Part shown: in pieces, positions 1 to 5,408 of the stretch
How positions within the stretch are numbered: position 1 is the first letter of the stretch
Layout: the number at the start of each line of letters is the position of its first letter
From: a bacterium
GTDB taxonomy: Bacteria > Sumerlaeota > Sumerlaeia > MVZB01
Assembly: GCA_023480605.1 (NCBI GenBank)
Contig: JAMCWS010000146.1
Location: 1-9,628, forward strand
Length of the DNA stretch: 9,628 nucleotides
Direction of reading: 5' to 3'
The notes under the pieces: model-generated
The model's database searches: none
Told to the model about the DNA's origin: nothing
What the model saw: only the letters and a program-made list of their open reading frames with translations
Position numbers and translations under genes: made by a program

Positions 1-77
1 ATGAAATTGGGCCGGCGCACGGGCGACGTACCGGCGGTCTCGGCGGCTGCTGGAGCGTCTTGCCCGGCTGGGGCGGC
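1..77. repeat. 77-bp exact direct repeat of 1467-1543
   Basis: These first 77 bases are identical to 1467-1543, which lie in the start of the 128-1588 sulfatase gene. Identity ends at base 78 (ACTGCAT here, CCACGGC in the other copy). Read on the minus strand, this copy encodes the same residues around APAGQDAPAAAETAG but has no in-frame start codon just upstream, so it does not look like the natural 5' end of a second gene. It starts exactly at base 1 and is exactly 77 bases long, which matches a common short-read assembler k-mer. I favour an assembly-graph overlap at a contig end. A real tandem duplication with a 1466-bp unit is the alternative. Confidence 0.9.
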
Positions 78-127
78 ACTGCATAAAGAACCACACCCGC
101 GATTCCCTATATGCGAGTCGGCGGCGG

Positions 128-1588
128 TCAGGCTTTTCCGTCCGCCGGATATCCGGTCTCTTTTTTGAGCCGCTCCAGTTCGATTTTCAACTCGTCGCGG
201 ATGGGCCGCGCCGCCGGATCGCCGATCAGGTTGTGCATTTCGATCGGGTCGGTCTGGAGATCGTAGAGTTCGTTGATGTCGTTTTTGAGATCGGGATATT
301 CGATATATTTGTAACGCTCGGTGCGCACGCCGACCGCCGTGACGAAGCCGGGGGCATAGTCTTCGAGGAAGTATTCATAAAAGTATGACTTGCGCCATCC
401 TTCGGTCCGCCCGCGCAGCAGGGGGGCGAACGAACGGCCCTGCATCGCCGCCGGGGCCGCCGCGCCCGCCAGGTCGAGGAAGGTCGGGGCGTAGTCGATG
501 TTGAGCACGATTTCGGGGATTTTCGCGCCCGGCCGCGCCAGCGGCGGGTAACGCACCAGGAGCGGAACGCGGATCGACTCCTCCCACATGAGGCGCTTGT
601 CGCCGCGGGCATGGTCGCCCAGGAAGTAGCCATTGTCGCTCGTGAACAGGATGAAGGTGTCGTCGAGCCGGCCGGTCTCCTCGAGCGCCTTGAGAACTCG
701 CCCGACGCTTTCGTCGACGGCCAGCAGCGTTTCCATGTAACGTTGCGTGCCCTTCTGGTTGGGATTCCATTTGCCGACGGGCAGCTTGTCGGGGATCGGC
801 TTGCCTTCGCTTTCGGTCCAGGGCTTCTTGTGCGGGCCGTAGACTTTCTGGCGGCGCAGGTAGGCCGGCTTGTCGTGGTAGTCGTCCGCGAAGTTGGGCG
901 GTTCCTTGACCGGCCGGCCGGCATAAAGGCCCTTGTGGCGCGGGGCGGGGATCTCTATGCCGTGGACGGCCTTGTGCCAGAAGAACAGGCAGAAGGGCTT
1001 CTCGCGCGGGGTGCGCAGCCAGCGTTCGGCGGCGTCGGTCAGCAGATCGGTCATGTAGCCCCGGGCCTGGAACTGGCGGCCGTTTTCATTGAGCCGCGGA
1101 TTTTCGTAGGTTCCCTGACCGAGAAAACTGAGCCAGTAATCGAAACCCGGCCGTGGCTGGTCGGTCAGTTTCATATGCCATTTGCCGATAAAGGCGGTTT
1201 CGTAGCCGGCGCGGCGCAGTTCCTCCTGCACCATCGGCGTGCCGGGACGCGGGTCGCTCCCCTCGTTCGAGACGACGCCCGTCACGTGCGAATAACATCC
1301 CGACAGGCACGTGGCCCGGCTGGGCGAGCAAAGTGAATTGGTGACGAAGGCGTTCGTGAAGGTCGCTCCCTCACGGCCCAGCCGGTCGAGGTTGGGGGTT
1401 TTAAGGAAGGGATAGCGCCCCGAGGCGCCCAGGGCGTCGACGGCCTGGTCGTCGGTCATGATGAAGATGAAATTGGGCCGGCGCACGGGCGACGTACCGG
1501 CGGTCTCGGCGGCTGCTGGAGCGTCTTGCCCGGCTGGGGCGGCCCACGGCGCGCGGCCCAGCGTCAGGCCGATTCCCGCGCCGGCCAT
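128..1588 (-). CDS. Family S1 formylglycine sulfatase, interrupted leader
   Basis: Type I sulfatase that hydrolyses sulfate esters, probably on glycans outside the cytoplasm. In the 486-aa frame from ATG 1588 I see the metal-binding TDDQ (45-48), the formylglycine site CSPSR with Cys87, GKWH (136-139), SDNG (317-320) and DKRLMWEESIRVP (330-342). The last block resembles N-acetylglucosamine-6-sulfatase-like enzymes, but the substrate cannot be read from sequence. Cys87 needs oxidation by a formylglycine-generating enzyme, and none is encoded here. The start is doubtful. AAGGAG (1642-1637) lies 9 nt before ATG 1627, but that frame reads Met-Thr-Asn-Gln-stop (TGA 1615-1613) and then TRREALRAM, a Tat-like motif. 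Translation from 1588 omits the twin arginines and keeps only a short hydrophobic stretch. The gene is second in an operon, 50 bp below the 3279 sulfatase. It could be a 5'-damaged pseudogene or carry a sequence error. Confidence 0.88.
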   Translation of the reverse strand: MAGAGIGLTLGRAPWAAPAGQDAPAAAETAGTSPVRRPNFIFIMTDDQAVDALGASGRYPFLKTPNLDRLGREGATFTNAFVTNSLCSPSRATCLSGCYSHVTGVVSNEGSDPRPGTPMVQEELRRAGYETAFIGKWHMKLTDQPRPGFDYWLSFLGQGTYENPRLNENGRQFQARGYMTDLLTDAAERWLRTPREKPFCLFFWHKAVHGIEIPAPRHKGLYAGRPVKEPPNFADDYHDKPAYLRRQKVYGPHKKPWTESEGKPIPDKLPVGKWNPNQKGTQRYMETLLAVDESVGRVLKALEETGRLDDTFILFTSDNGYFLGDHARGDKRLMWEESIRVPLLVRYPPLARPGAKIPEIVLNIDYAPTFLDLAGAAAPAAMQGRSFAPLLRGRTEGWRKSYFYEYFLEDYAPGFVTAVGVRTERYKYIEYPDLKNDINELYDLQTDPIEMHNLIGDPAARPIRDELKIELERLKKETGYPADGKA

Positions 1589-1627
1589 CGCCCGCAGCGC
1601 TTCGCGTCGGGTTCATTGATTGGTCAT
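1589..1627 (-). pseudogene. Disrupted Tat leader of the 128-1588 sulfatase
   Basis: On the minus strand ATG 1627 follows AAGGAG by 9 nt and is read Met-Thr-Asn-Gln-TGA. The same frame continues past the stop as TRREALRAM and joins the sulfatase frame at ATG 1588. TRREALRAM followed by AGAGIGLTLG matches the start of the neighbouring intact sulfatase (TRREFMKSLAMGGAALSVGG). One change restores it in either of two ways: a sense codon in place of the TGA, or loss of one C from the CCC at 1612-1610, which gives MNRREALRAM from ATG 1616 (though that ATG has poor spacing to the ribosome-binding site). The leader was therefore probably intact in an ancestor or is intact in the true sequence. Confidence 0.65.
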
Positions 1628-1677
1628 GGGTGGTTACTCCTTGGAATGGAACCGATGCGCATGACGCGGCCGCGGGC

Positions 1678-3279
1678 TCACCCGGGGGCCGGACCGGCCG
1701 GCTCGATCGCCTTCCACGGATCGGCCGGCCAGGGGATGTTGTAAATCGAGCGCGGCACGATCGCCGGCATCCGGTCGGGCAGCCGCTTGCTCTGGCGTTC
1801 CCAGAAAGCCAGCAATTCCCGTTTCATGCTTTCGAAGGTTTCCCGGTGGGCCGGGTCGGCGGCCAGATCCTTGAGTTCCCAGGGGTCGTCCTTCATGTTG
1901 AAGAGGTGATATTCCGCGTCGCCGGCCCCGGCGCGCGGGCGCGCGCTGGCGAAAATCTTGTAGTCGCCCTTGCGCAGCATGATGTGGGTGAAGGGCAGGC
2001 GCTGGAAATACTCGGAATAGACCGGCCGTTCATACCAGCCCTCGCTCTGGCCGGCGACGAGAGGGCGCAGGTCGCGCCCCGGCAGGTCGGCGGGCGCCTC
2101 CAGCCCCGCCGCCGCCAGCAGCGTCGGCACGACGTCGATGTGCGAAACCGGGGCCGCCTCCTCGCGCGCCGCCTGCACGCCCGGCCAACGGATCATGAAT
2201 GGCACGCGCACCGAGCTTTCATACATGTATCCCTTGTAAAGCAGGCCGTGCTCGCCCATCAGGTCGCCATGGTCCGACATGAACAGGACGATCGTGTCGT
2301 CCTCCAGGCCCAGTTCGCCGACGCCCTCCAGCAGGCGGCCGATCTCGGCGTCGAGCTGGGTGATGAAGCCGTAATAGCAGGCTTTGAAGCGCCGGTAGTC
2401 GGCGTCGGAAAGGTGAGGCGGCTTGCCGGCGCCGTGGCACCAGGCGTCGGCCATCTCGCGGTTGAAATTGGGCGGCGGTTCGAGCTTTTCAGGATCATAC
2501 ATTTCGGCGTATTTACGGATCGGCCGATAGGGGTGATGCGGCGGAAAGTAGCTCACATGCAGGAAAAACGGCTGGTCGGGCCGGTTCTTGAGTTGATCGC
2601 GCAGGAAGACGAGGGCCTGGTCGGTGATCCAGCGCTCGGGGGTCAGGTCCTCGCTCATCCAGTTAACGCCGGCGATTCCTTCGGGGTCGGTCAGCCAGTT
2701 GACTTTCGGTTTGATCCACGACGGCCCCATTTTACCGCCGCGCCGGGCCAGTTCATGGTTGAGCCATGGGACGTAGTGCGAGATGCCGGCGGCGTCGATG
2801 AAGAACTCGTGGTGGAGGATGTATTGGAAATCGCGCCGGTGATGATAAGGGGCGTTGTGCATCTTGCCGATGTTGGCCGTTGTGTAGCCGGCCTCGTTGA
2901 GGCGGGCCATGAGCGTCGGCACCCCGTCACGCATGGCCACGTCGTTGCACAGGACGCCATGGTCCGAGGAATAAAGCCCGGTGTAAAGCGTGTGGCGCGC
3001 CGGCGCGCACACGGGATTGGAGCTGTAGGCGTTGGTGAAACGGACGCTCTGGCGGGCGAGTCGATCGAGCGAGGGCGTTTTAACGGGCGATTGGCCGGTC
3101 CAGCCCATGTCGCGCGGATTGTGCTGGTCGTCGAGGATGAGGATGATGTTGGGCCGGCGGCCCGGGGCCGGCCGGTTCGCCGGCGCGCCGGCGGCCCGGC
3201 GGACAAACCAATTGCCCCCGACCGACAAAGCGGCTCCGCCCATCGCCAGCGATTTCATGAACTCGCGCCGCGTCGTCAT
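1678..3279 (-). CDS. Tat-exported family S1 formylglycine sulfatase
   Basis: A 533-aa type I sulfatase, close to the usual family length. The N-terminus carries a Tat signal: TTRREFMKS (2-10), a hydrophobic stretch to about residue 22, and an Ala-rich region to about 33. Catalytic landmarks are LDDQ (49-52), the formylglycine site CAPAR with Cys91, GKMH (138-141), SDHGD (335-339) and Lys349 in the LLYKGYMYESSVRVP block. It should fold with metal and act on sulfate esters in the periplasm; the substrate is unknown, and a sulfated polysaccharide or arylsulfate is likely. The start at 3279 is supported by AAAGGA about 11 nt upstream and by the complete Tat motif. It is the first gene of a two-sulfatase operon, with only 50 bp before ATG 1627 of the next gene. 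Expression probably starts in the 3280-3536 region. Confidence 0.93.
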   Translation of the reverse strand: MTTRREFMKSLAMGGAALSVGGNWFVRRAAGAPANRPAPGRRPNIILILDDQHNPRDMGWTGQSPVKTPSLDRLARQSVRFTNAYSSNPVCAPARHTLYTGLYSSDHGVLCNDVAMRDGVPTLMARLNEAGYTTANIGKMHNAPYHHRRDFQYILHHEFFIDAAGISHYVPWLNHELARRGGKMGPSWIKPKVNWLTDPEGIAGVNWMSEDLTPERWITDQALVFLRDQLKNRPDQPFFLHVSYFPPHHPYRPIRKYAEMYDPEKLEPPPNFNREMADAWCHGAGKPPHLSDADYRRFKACYYGFITQLDAEIGRLLEGVGELGLEDDTIVLFMSDHGDLMGEHGLLYKGYMYESSVRVPFMIRWPGVQAAREEAAPVSHIDVVPTLLAAAGLEAPADLPGRDLRPLVAGQSEGWYERPVYSEYFQRLPFTHIMLRKGDYKIFASARPRAGAGDAEYHLFNMKDDPWELKDLAADPAHRETFESMKRELLAFWERQSKRLPDRMPAIVPRSIYNIPWPADPWKAIEPAGPAPG

Positions 3280-3536
3280 CGTCGTTTTAATCCTTTCGGT
3301 TCTTCTCGAACTCCTCTTTGCTCACACACTCCACTTTTCGGAAATGGTTTGAGGCTTCGCCGCCTTATTGGGTTCCTTTATGCAATCGCCTAAAGCGTTG
3401 CATTCGCCGGGCGATTCACCTATTAAGAGTCGTGGCGCCCGAAAGATCAACCGACTTTTCGCCGGTCGGTTGTTCAAAGTGAGCCGCGTCCGCCGAGCGG
3501 CGCCGTCGCGTCGCAGTTGCCTTCGGAGGTTGTGCC
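3280..3536. promoter_or_regulatory. Divergent control region between sulfatase operon and phosphodiesterase
   Basis: This 257-bp gap separates divergently transcribed genes. For the plus-strand gene, TTGCAT (3398-3403) and TATTAA (3421-3426) with a 17-bp spacer are a possible, weak sigma-70-like promoter. No convincing pair was found for the minus-strand sulfatases. Three dyads are present: TGCAA/TTGCA arms with inner CGC/GCG at 3381-3402, TCGCC-G-GGCGA at 3404-3414, and the longer hairpin at 3445-3475. They could be operators or leader structures. Confidence 0.4.
3445..3475. promoter_or_regulatory. Inverted repeat in the phosphodiesterase leader
   Basis: CAACCGAC (3448-3455) pairs perfectly with GTCGGTTG (3465-3472) across a 9-nt loop. 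One mismatch further out, GA/TC adds two more pairs (3445-3446 with 3474-3475). There is no T-run after it, so it is not a standard intrinsic terminator. It lies about 50 nt before the ribosome-binding site of the 3537 gene, so an operator or an RNA hairpin in the leader is plausible. Confidence 0.4.
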
Positions 3537-4430
3537 ATGGCCGAGAGCCGGCCGGAGCGAATCGACGTCATCGCTCATCGCGGGGCCAGCGCCCAGGCGC
3601 CTGAGAATACCCTCGCCGCGTTTCGCCTGGCCCACGAAATGGGGGCCGACTGGTTCGAACTGGATTGCCAGTTCAGCCGCGACGGCCATCTGGTTGTCAT
3701 GCACGATGGCCAACTCGACCGGACCACCAACGGCCGGGGGCCCGTGGCCGCGCGCACGCTGGCCGAACTGCGCCGCCTCGACGCCGGCGGCTGGTTCGAC
3801 CCCCGTTTCGCCGGCGAACCCGTGCCGACGTTGGGCGAGGCGCTCGATTTCGCCCACGGCCGCCTGGGCGTTTACATCGAAGTCAAGACCGCCGGCGGCG
3901 ACGCCGACCTGGAGCGCCGCATCCTGGAGATGACCGCCGGCGCCGCCACGCTCGACGCGGCCGGCCTGGGCGATGTGGCCGCGCTGATCGGGGCCGCCGG
4001 ATCGGCCAACCTGGGCCTCGCGCACCAGGTCGTGGCCGAAGTGCGCCGGTGCGCGATGGAACGTCACGTGGTCATCCAGTCCTTCTCGCCGATCGTCTGC
4101 GCCCTGGCCTGCCGCGAGAGCGCCGCCGCCGACCGGCCGCCCCTGCGCGTCGAACTGCTCTGCTCGAAGGACAAAAACGACCCCGGCCACTGGACGCGCG
4201 TTCTGCGTTGGGCCGCACTGCTGGGCGTGGCGGGCCTTAATCCGCACATGGACGCCGCCGACGCGCAACTCGCCAGCGAATGCCGCCGCGCGGGACGCAG
4301 ACTCACCGTCTGGACCGCCGACGACCCCGCCCACATGCGCGCCCTGGCCGGCCTGGGGGTCGACGGCATCATCACGAATCACCCCGCCCGTTGCCTGGCC
4401 GTCTTGCGCGAGCTGGGCCGGCACGAGTGA
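3537..4430 (+). CDS. Glycerophosphodiester phosphodiesterase (UgpQ/GlpQ family)
   Basis: This enzyme hydrolyses glycerophosphodiesters to glycerol-3-phosphate and an alcohol, for phospholipid head-group salvage. The 297-aa protein has the GDPD TIM-barrel signature: HRG (14-16), PEN (22-24), ELD (41-43), HD (56-57), EVK (115-117), QSF (181-183) and a C-terminal TVWTADDP...GIITNHP block (258-283). His14 and His56 are the expected acid/base pair, and Glu41, Asp43 and Glu115 the expected metal ligands. There is no signal peptide or membrane segment, so it should be cytoplasmic and closer to UgpQ than to periplasmic GlpQ. It is about 50 aa longer than UgpQ as I recall it, mainly through residues 120-165. 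GGAGG (3525-3529) lies 7 nt before the ATG, a strong start. It stands alone, divergent from the sulfatases. Confidence 0.93.
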   Translation: MAESRPERIDVIAHRGASAQAPENTLAAFRLAHEMGADWFELDCQFSRDGHLVVMHDGQLDRTTNGRGPVAARTLAELRRLDAGGWFDPRFAGEPVPTLGEALDFAHGRLGVYIEVKTAGGDADLERRILEMTAGAATLDAAGLGDVAALIGAAGSANLGLAHQVVAEVRRCAMERHVVIQSFSPIVCALACRESAAADRPPLRVELLCSKDKNDPGHWTRVLRWAALLGVAGLNPHMDAADAQLASECRRAGRRLTVWTADDPAHMRALAGLGVDGIITNHPARCLAVLRELGRHE

Positions 4431-4462
4431 GGCCGCCGGCCGCCCGGCGCCGTTCCGGCCTC
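4429..4462 (+). terminator. GC-rich hairpin overlapping the phosphodiesterase stop
   Basis: GAGGCCG (4429-4435) pairs with CGGCCTC (4456-4462), starting inside the TGA stop codon. The 20-nt loop is itself GC-rich. There is no T-tract after it, so it may protect the 3' end or help Rho-independent release only weakly. Confidence 0.3.
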
Positions 4463-4530
4463 GCGCCGAGCCATGGATGCAATCTGTAGTTCCTCGATCC
4501 TTCAGGGCGGAACATTACCGTTGCTCAATC

Positions 4531-4764
4531 AAAGGCGCAAAGGCACGAAGTAAACACGATGCAAAATAATAACCATCATACGCCGAATGACTCATTCACA
4601 TATCCTCCCTCCCCGTTGGTGACGAGATTGCTCATCATTCATTTTTCACGCAAGCTTGCGTAAAAATATTTTTCCTCGCGTCTTCGTGTCTATGTGTGAA
4701 AAGAACGAGGATCAAGGGCGGTTGCGGAAGGCGAATTTATCCTGTCATCACACGAAGAAAACGC
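4531..4764. repeat. Diverged CACGAAG/CTTCGTG repeat units
   Basis: CACGAAGTAAACAC (4544-4557) and CACGAAGAAAACGC (4751-4764) match at 12 of 14 bases. Between them, 4674-4700 carries the reverse orientation (GCGTCTTCGTGTCTATGTG). From memory, degenerate intergenic repeats rich in CTTCGTGTCTTCGTG are found in many environmental bacterial genomes, including planctomycetes. I cannot test that here. Function is unknown; they may be short non-coding mobile or structural repeats. Confidence 0.45.
4641..4673 (+). terminator. Intrinsic terminator-like hairpin with T-tract
   Basis: A perfect 14-bp palindrome ACGCAAGCTTGCGT (4648-4661) is flanked by ATTTTT (4641-4646) and AAAAAT (4662-4667). These can extend the stem past one bulged C (4647). 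ATTTTT (4668-4673) follows on the plus strand. The stem pairs about 11 bases with an AGCT loop. It could end read-through from the phosphodiesterase, whose stop is about 210 nt upstream, before ndk. On the minus strand no T-run follows. Confidence 0.5.
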
Positions 4765-4771
4765 ATATAGT
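4742..4771 (+). promoter_or_regulatory. Possible sigma-70-like promoter of ndk
   Basis: CTGTCA (4742-4747) and TATAGT (4766-4771) are separated by 18 bp and match the -35 and -10 consensus at 4/6 and 5/6 positions. Transcription would begin near 4778, leaving a leader of about 27 nt with GGAG at 4791-4794. The distance fits. The consensus is generic, so this is only a candidate. Confidence 0.4.
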
Positions 4772-4804
4772 GGGCCGGAATTTTGACGCGGGAGCGGACG
4801 GACG

Positions 4805-5221
4805 ATGAGTGTCGAACAAACCCTGGTGCTGATCAAGCCCGACGGCGTCGCGCGCGGGCTGGTGGGCGAAATCATGGCGCGCTTCGAGCGGCGGGGGCTG
4901 CGCCTGGCCGCCCTGCGCCTCTTGCGTTTCGACGAGGTTCTCGTCGCCCGCCATTACGCCGAACACATCGGCAAGGATTTCTTCCCCGCCCTCAAGGAAT
5001 TCATCATGTCGGGCCCGACCGTGGCGATGGTGCTCGAGGGCGACCGCGCCATCGAAATCGTGCGCGCGATGATGGGCGCGACCAAATTTTACGAAGCCGC
5101 CCCCGGCACGATCCGCGGCGATTACGCCAACCACGTCACCCGCAACCTGGTGCACGGCTCGGACTCGCCGGCCGCGGCCGCGCGCGAGATCCCGCTGTTT
5201 TTCGATCGTCTGATCGACTGA
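4805..5221 (+). CDS. ndk: Nucleoside diphosphate kinase
   Basis: This enzyme transfers the gamma-phosphate of ATP to NDPs and dNDPs through a phosphohistidine and balances cytoplasmic NTP and dNTP pools. The 138-aa length is typical. Visible family landmarks are LIKPDGV (9-15) with Lys11, SGP (69-71), GAT (91-93), APGTIRGDY (99-107) and the active-site NLVHGSDS (114-121), where His117 is the phosphorylated residue. Residues 108-113 (ANHVTR) replace the more common FG-type segment before the catalytic loop, a modest variation. GGAG at 4791-4794 is 10 nt before the ATG. It stands alone and converges with the transporter operon, with 28 bp between stop codons. The dCMP deaminase at 8237 acts in the same nucleotide pathway but is not co-transcribed. 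Confidence 0.97.
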   Translation: MSVEQTLVLIKPDGVARGLVGEIMARFERRGLRLAALRLLRFDEVLVARHYAEHIGKDFFPALKEFIMSGPTVAMVLEGDRAIEIVRAMMGATKFYEAAPGTIRGDYANHVTRNLVHGSDSPAAAAREIPLFFDRLID

Positions 5222-5236
5222 CCGCTCCCTATCCCG

Positions 5237-5268
5237 CGCCGACCCGGCCTCAGCGCCCCTGGTCGGCG
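5237..5268. terminator. Dyad between convergent ndk and transporter operon
   Basis: CGCCGACC (5237-5244) and GGTCGGCG (5261-5268) form a perfect 8-bp stem around a 16-nt loop. The dyad spans the TGA stop of the 52-aa minus-strand gene (5250-5252) and follows the ndk stop by 15 nt. It could serve both strands as a 3'-end structure. Neither side has a T-tract, so it is not a textbook intrinsic terminator. Confidence 0.4.
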
Positions 5269-5408
5269 TCGTGAGTGTCGATGTCCAGCGGCGCGTGCAT
5301 GTGCTCCTCCAGTCGCGGCGTCCGGAAAACCCGCCAGAAGCAGAACACCATCAGGCCGACCACCGACCCCACGCTGGCGAGCATGAAAATCCAGCCGTAG
5401 ACCGTCAT
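5250..5408 (-). CDS. Small single-TM partner of the symporter (MetS-like)
   Basis: This is a 52-aa protein with one hydrophobic segment, about residues 5-25 (GWIFMLASVGSVVGLMVFCF), followed by basic WRVFRTPR and an acidic, His-containing tail. It should sit in the inner membrane with the tail in the cytoplasm (positive-inside). Its ATG overlaps the TGA of the transporter gene (ATGA at 5408-5405). GAGGAGG lies 7 nt upstream inside the transporter frame, so the two are translationally coupled. In Corynebacterium the MetP symporter needs a small subunit of about 60 aa, MetS, and many bacterial symporter genes are followed by a similar short gene. By analogy I infer an auxiliary subunit. I cannot confirm family membership by search. 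The overlap, ribosome-binding site and clean membrane segment argue that it is real. Confidence 0.78.
   Translation of the reverse strand: MTVYGWIFMLASVGSVVGLMVFCFWRVFRTPRLEEHMHAPLDIDTHDADQGR

Larger units (their letters stand above)
4431..4804. other. AT-rich intergenic island with CACGAAG motifs
   Basis: This gap of 374 bp holds no credible gene. Base composition drops sharply from the GC-rich flanks between about 4500 and 4780. It contains CACGAAG in direct orientation at 4544-4550 and 4751-4757, and inverted (CTTCGTG) at 4682-4688. It also has a terminator-like hairpin at 4641-4673 and a possible ndk promoter at 4742-4771. The stretches 4531-4560 and 4674-4700 look like inverted, diverged copies of one motif. 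Confidence 0.6.

Noticed and set aside
611..1336. Plus-strand open frame of 241 codons opposite the first sulfatase
   Set aside because: Antisense shadow of the sulfatase; no domain or ribosome-binding site recognised.
1613..1615. TGA as selenocysteine or a reassigned codon
   Set aside because: All eight complete genes in the window end in TGA, so it is a normal stop here. The position is in a leader peptide, and no following hairpin of selenocysteine type was evident.
1630..3393. A long open frame of 587 codons on the plus strand opposite the 1678-3279 sulfatase
   Set aside because: It is antisense to a clear sulfatase and has the Arg/Gly/Val/Ala-rich composition typical of shadow frames in GC-rich genes, with no recognisable motif.
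4531..4764. A CRISPR array made of the CACGAAG units
   Set aside because: The units are short, diverged, unevenly spaced and in mixed orientation, with no regular spacers.
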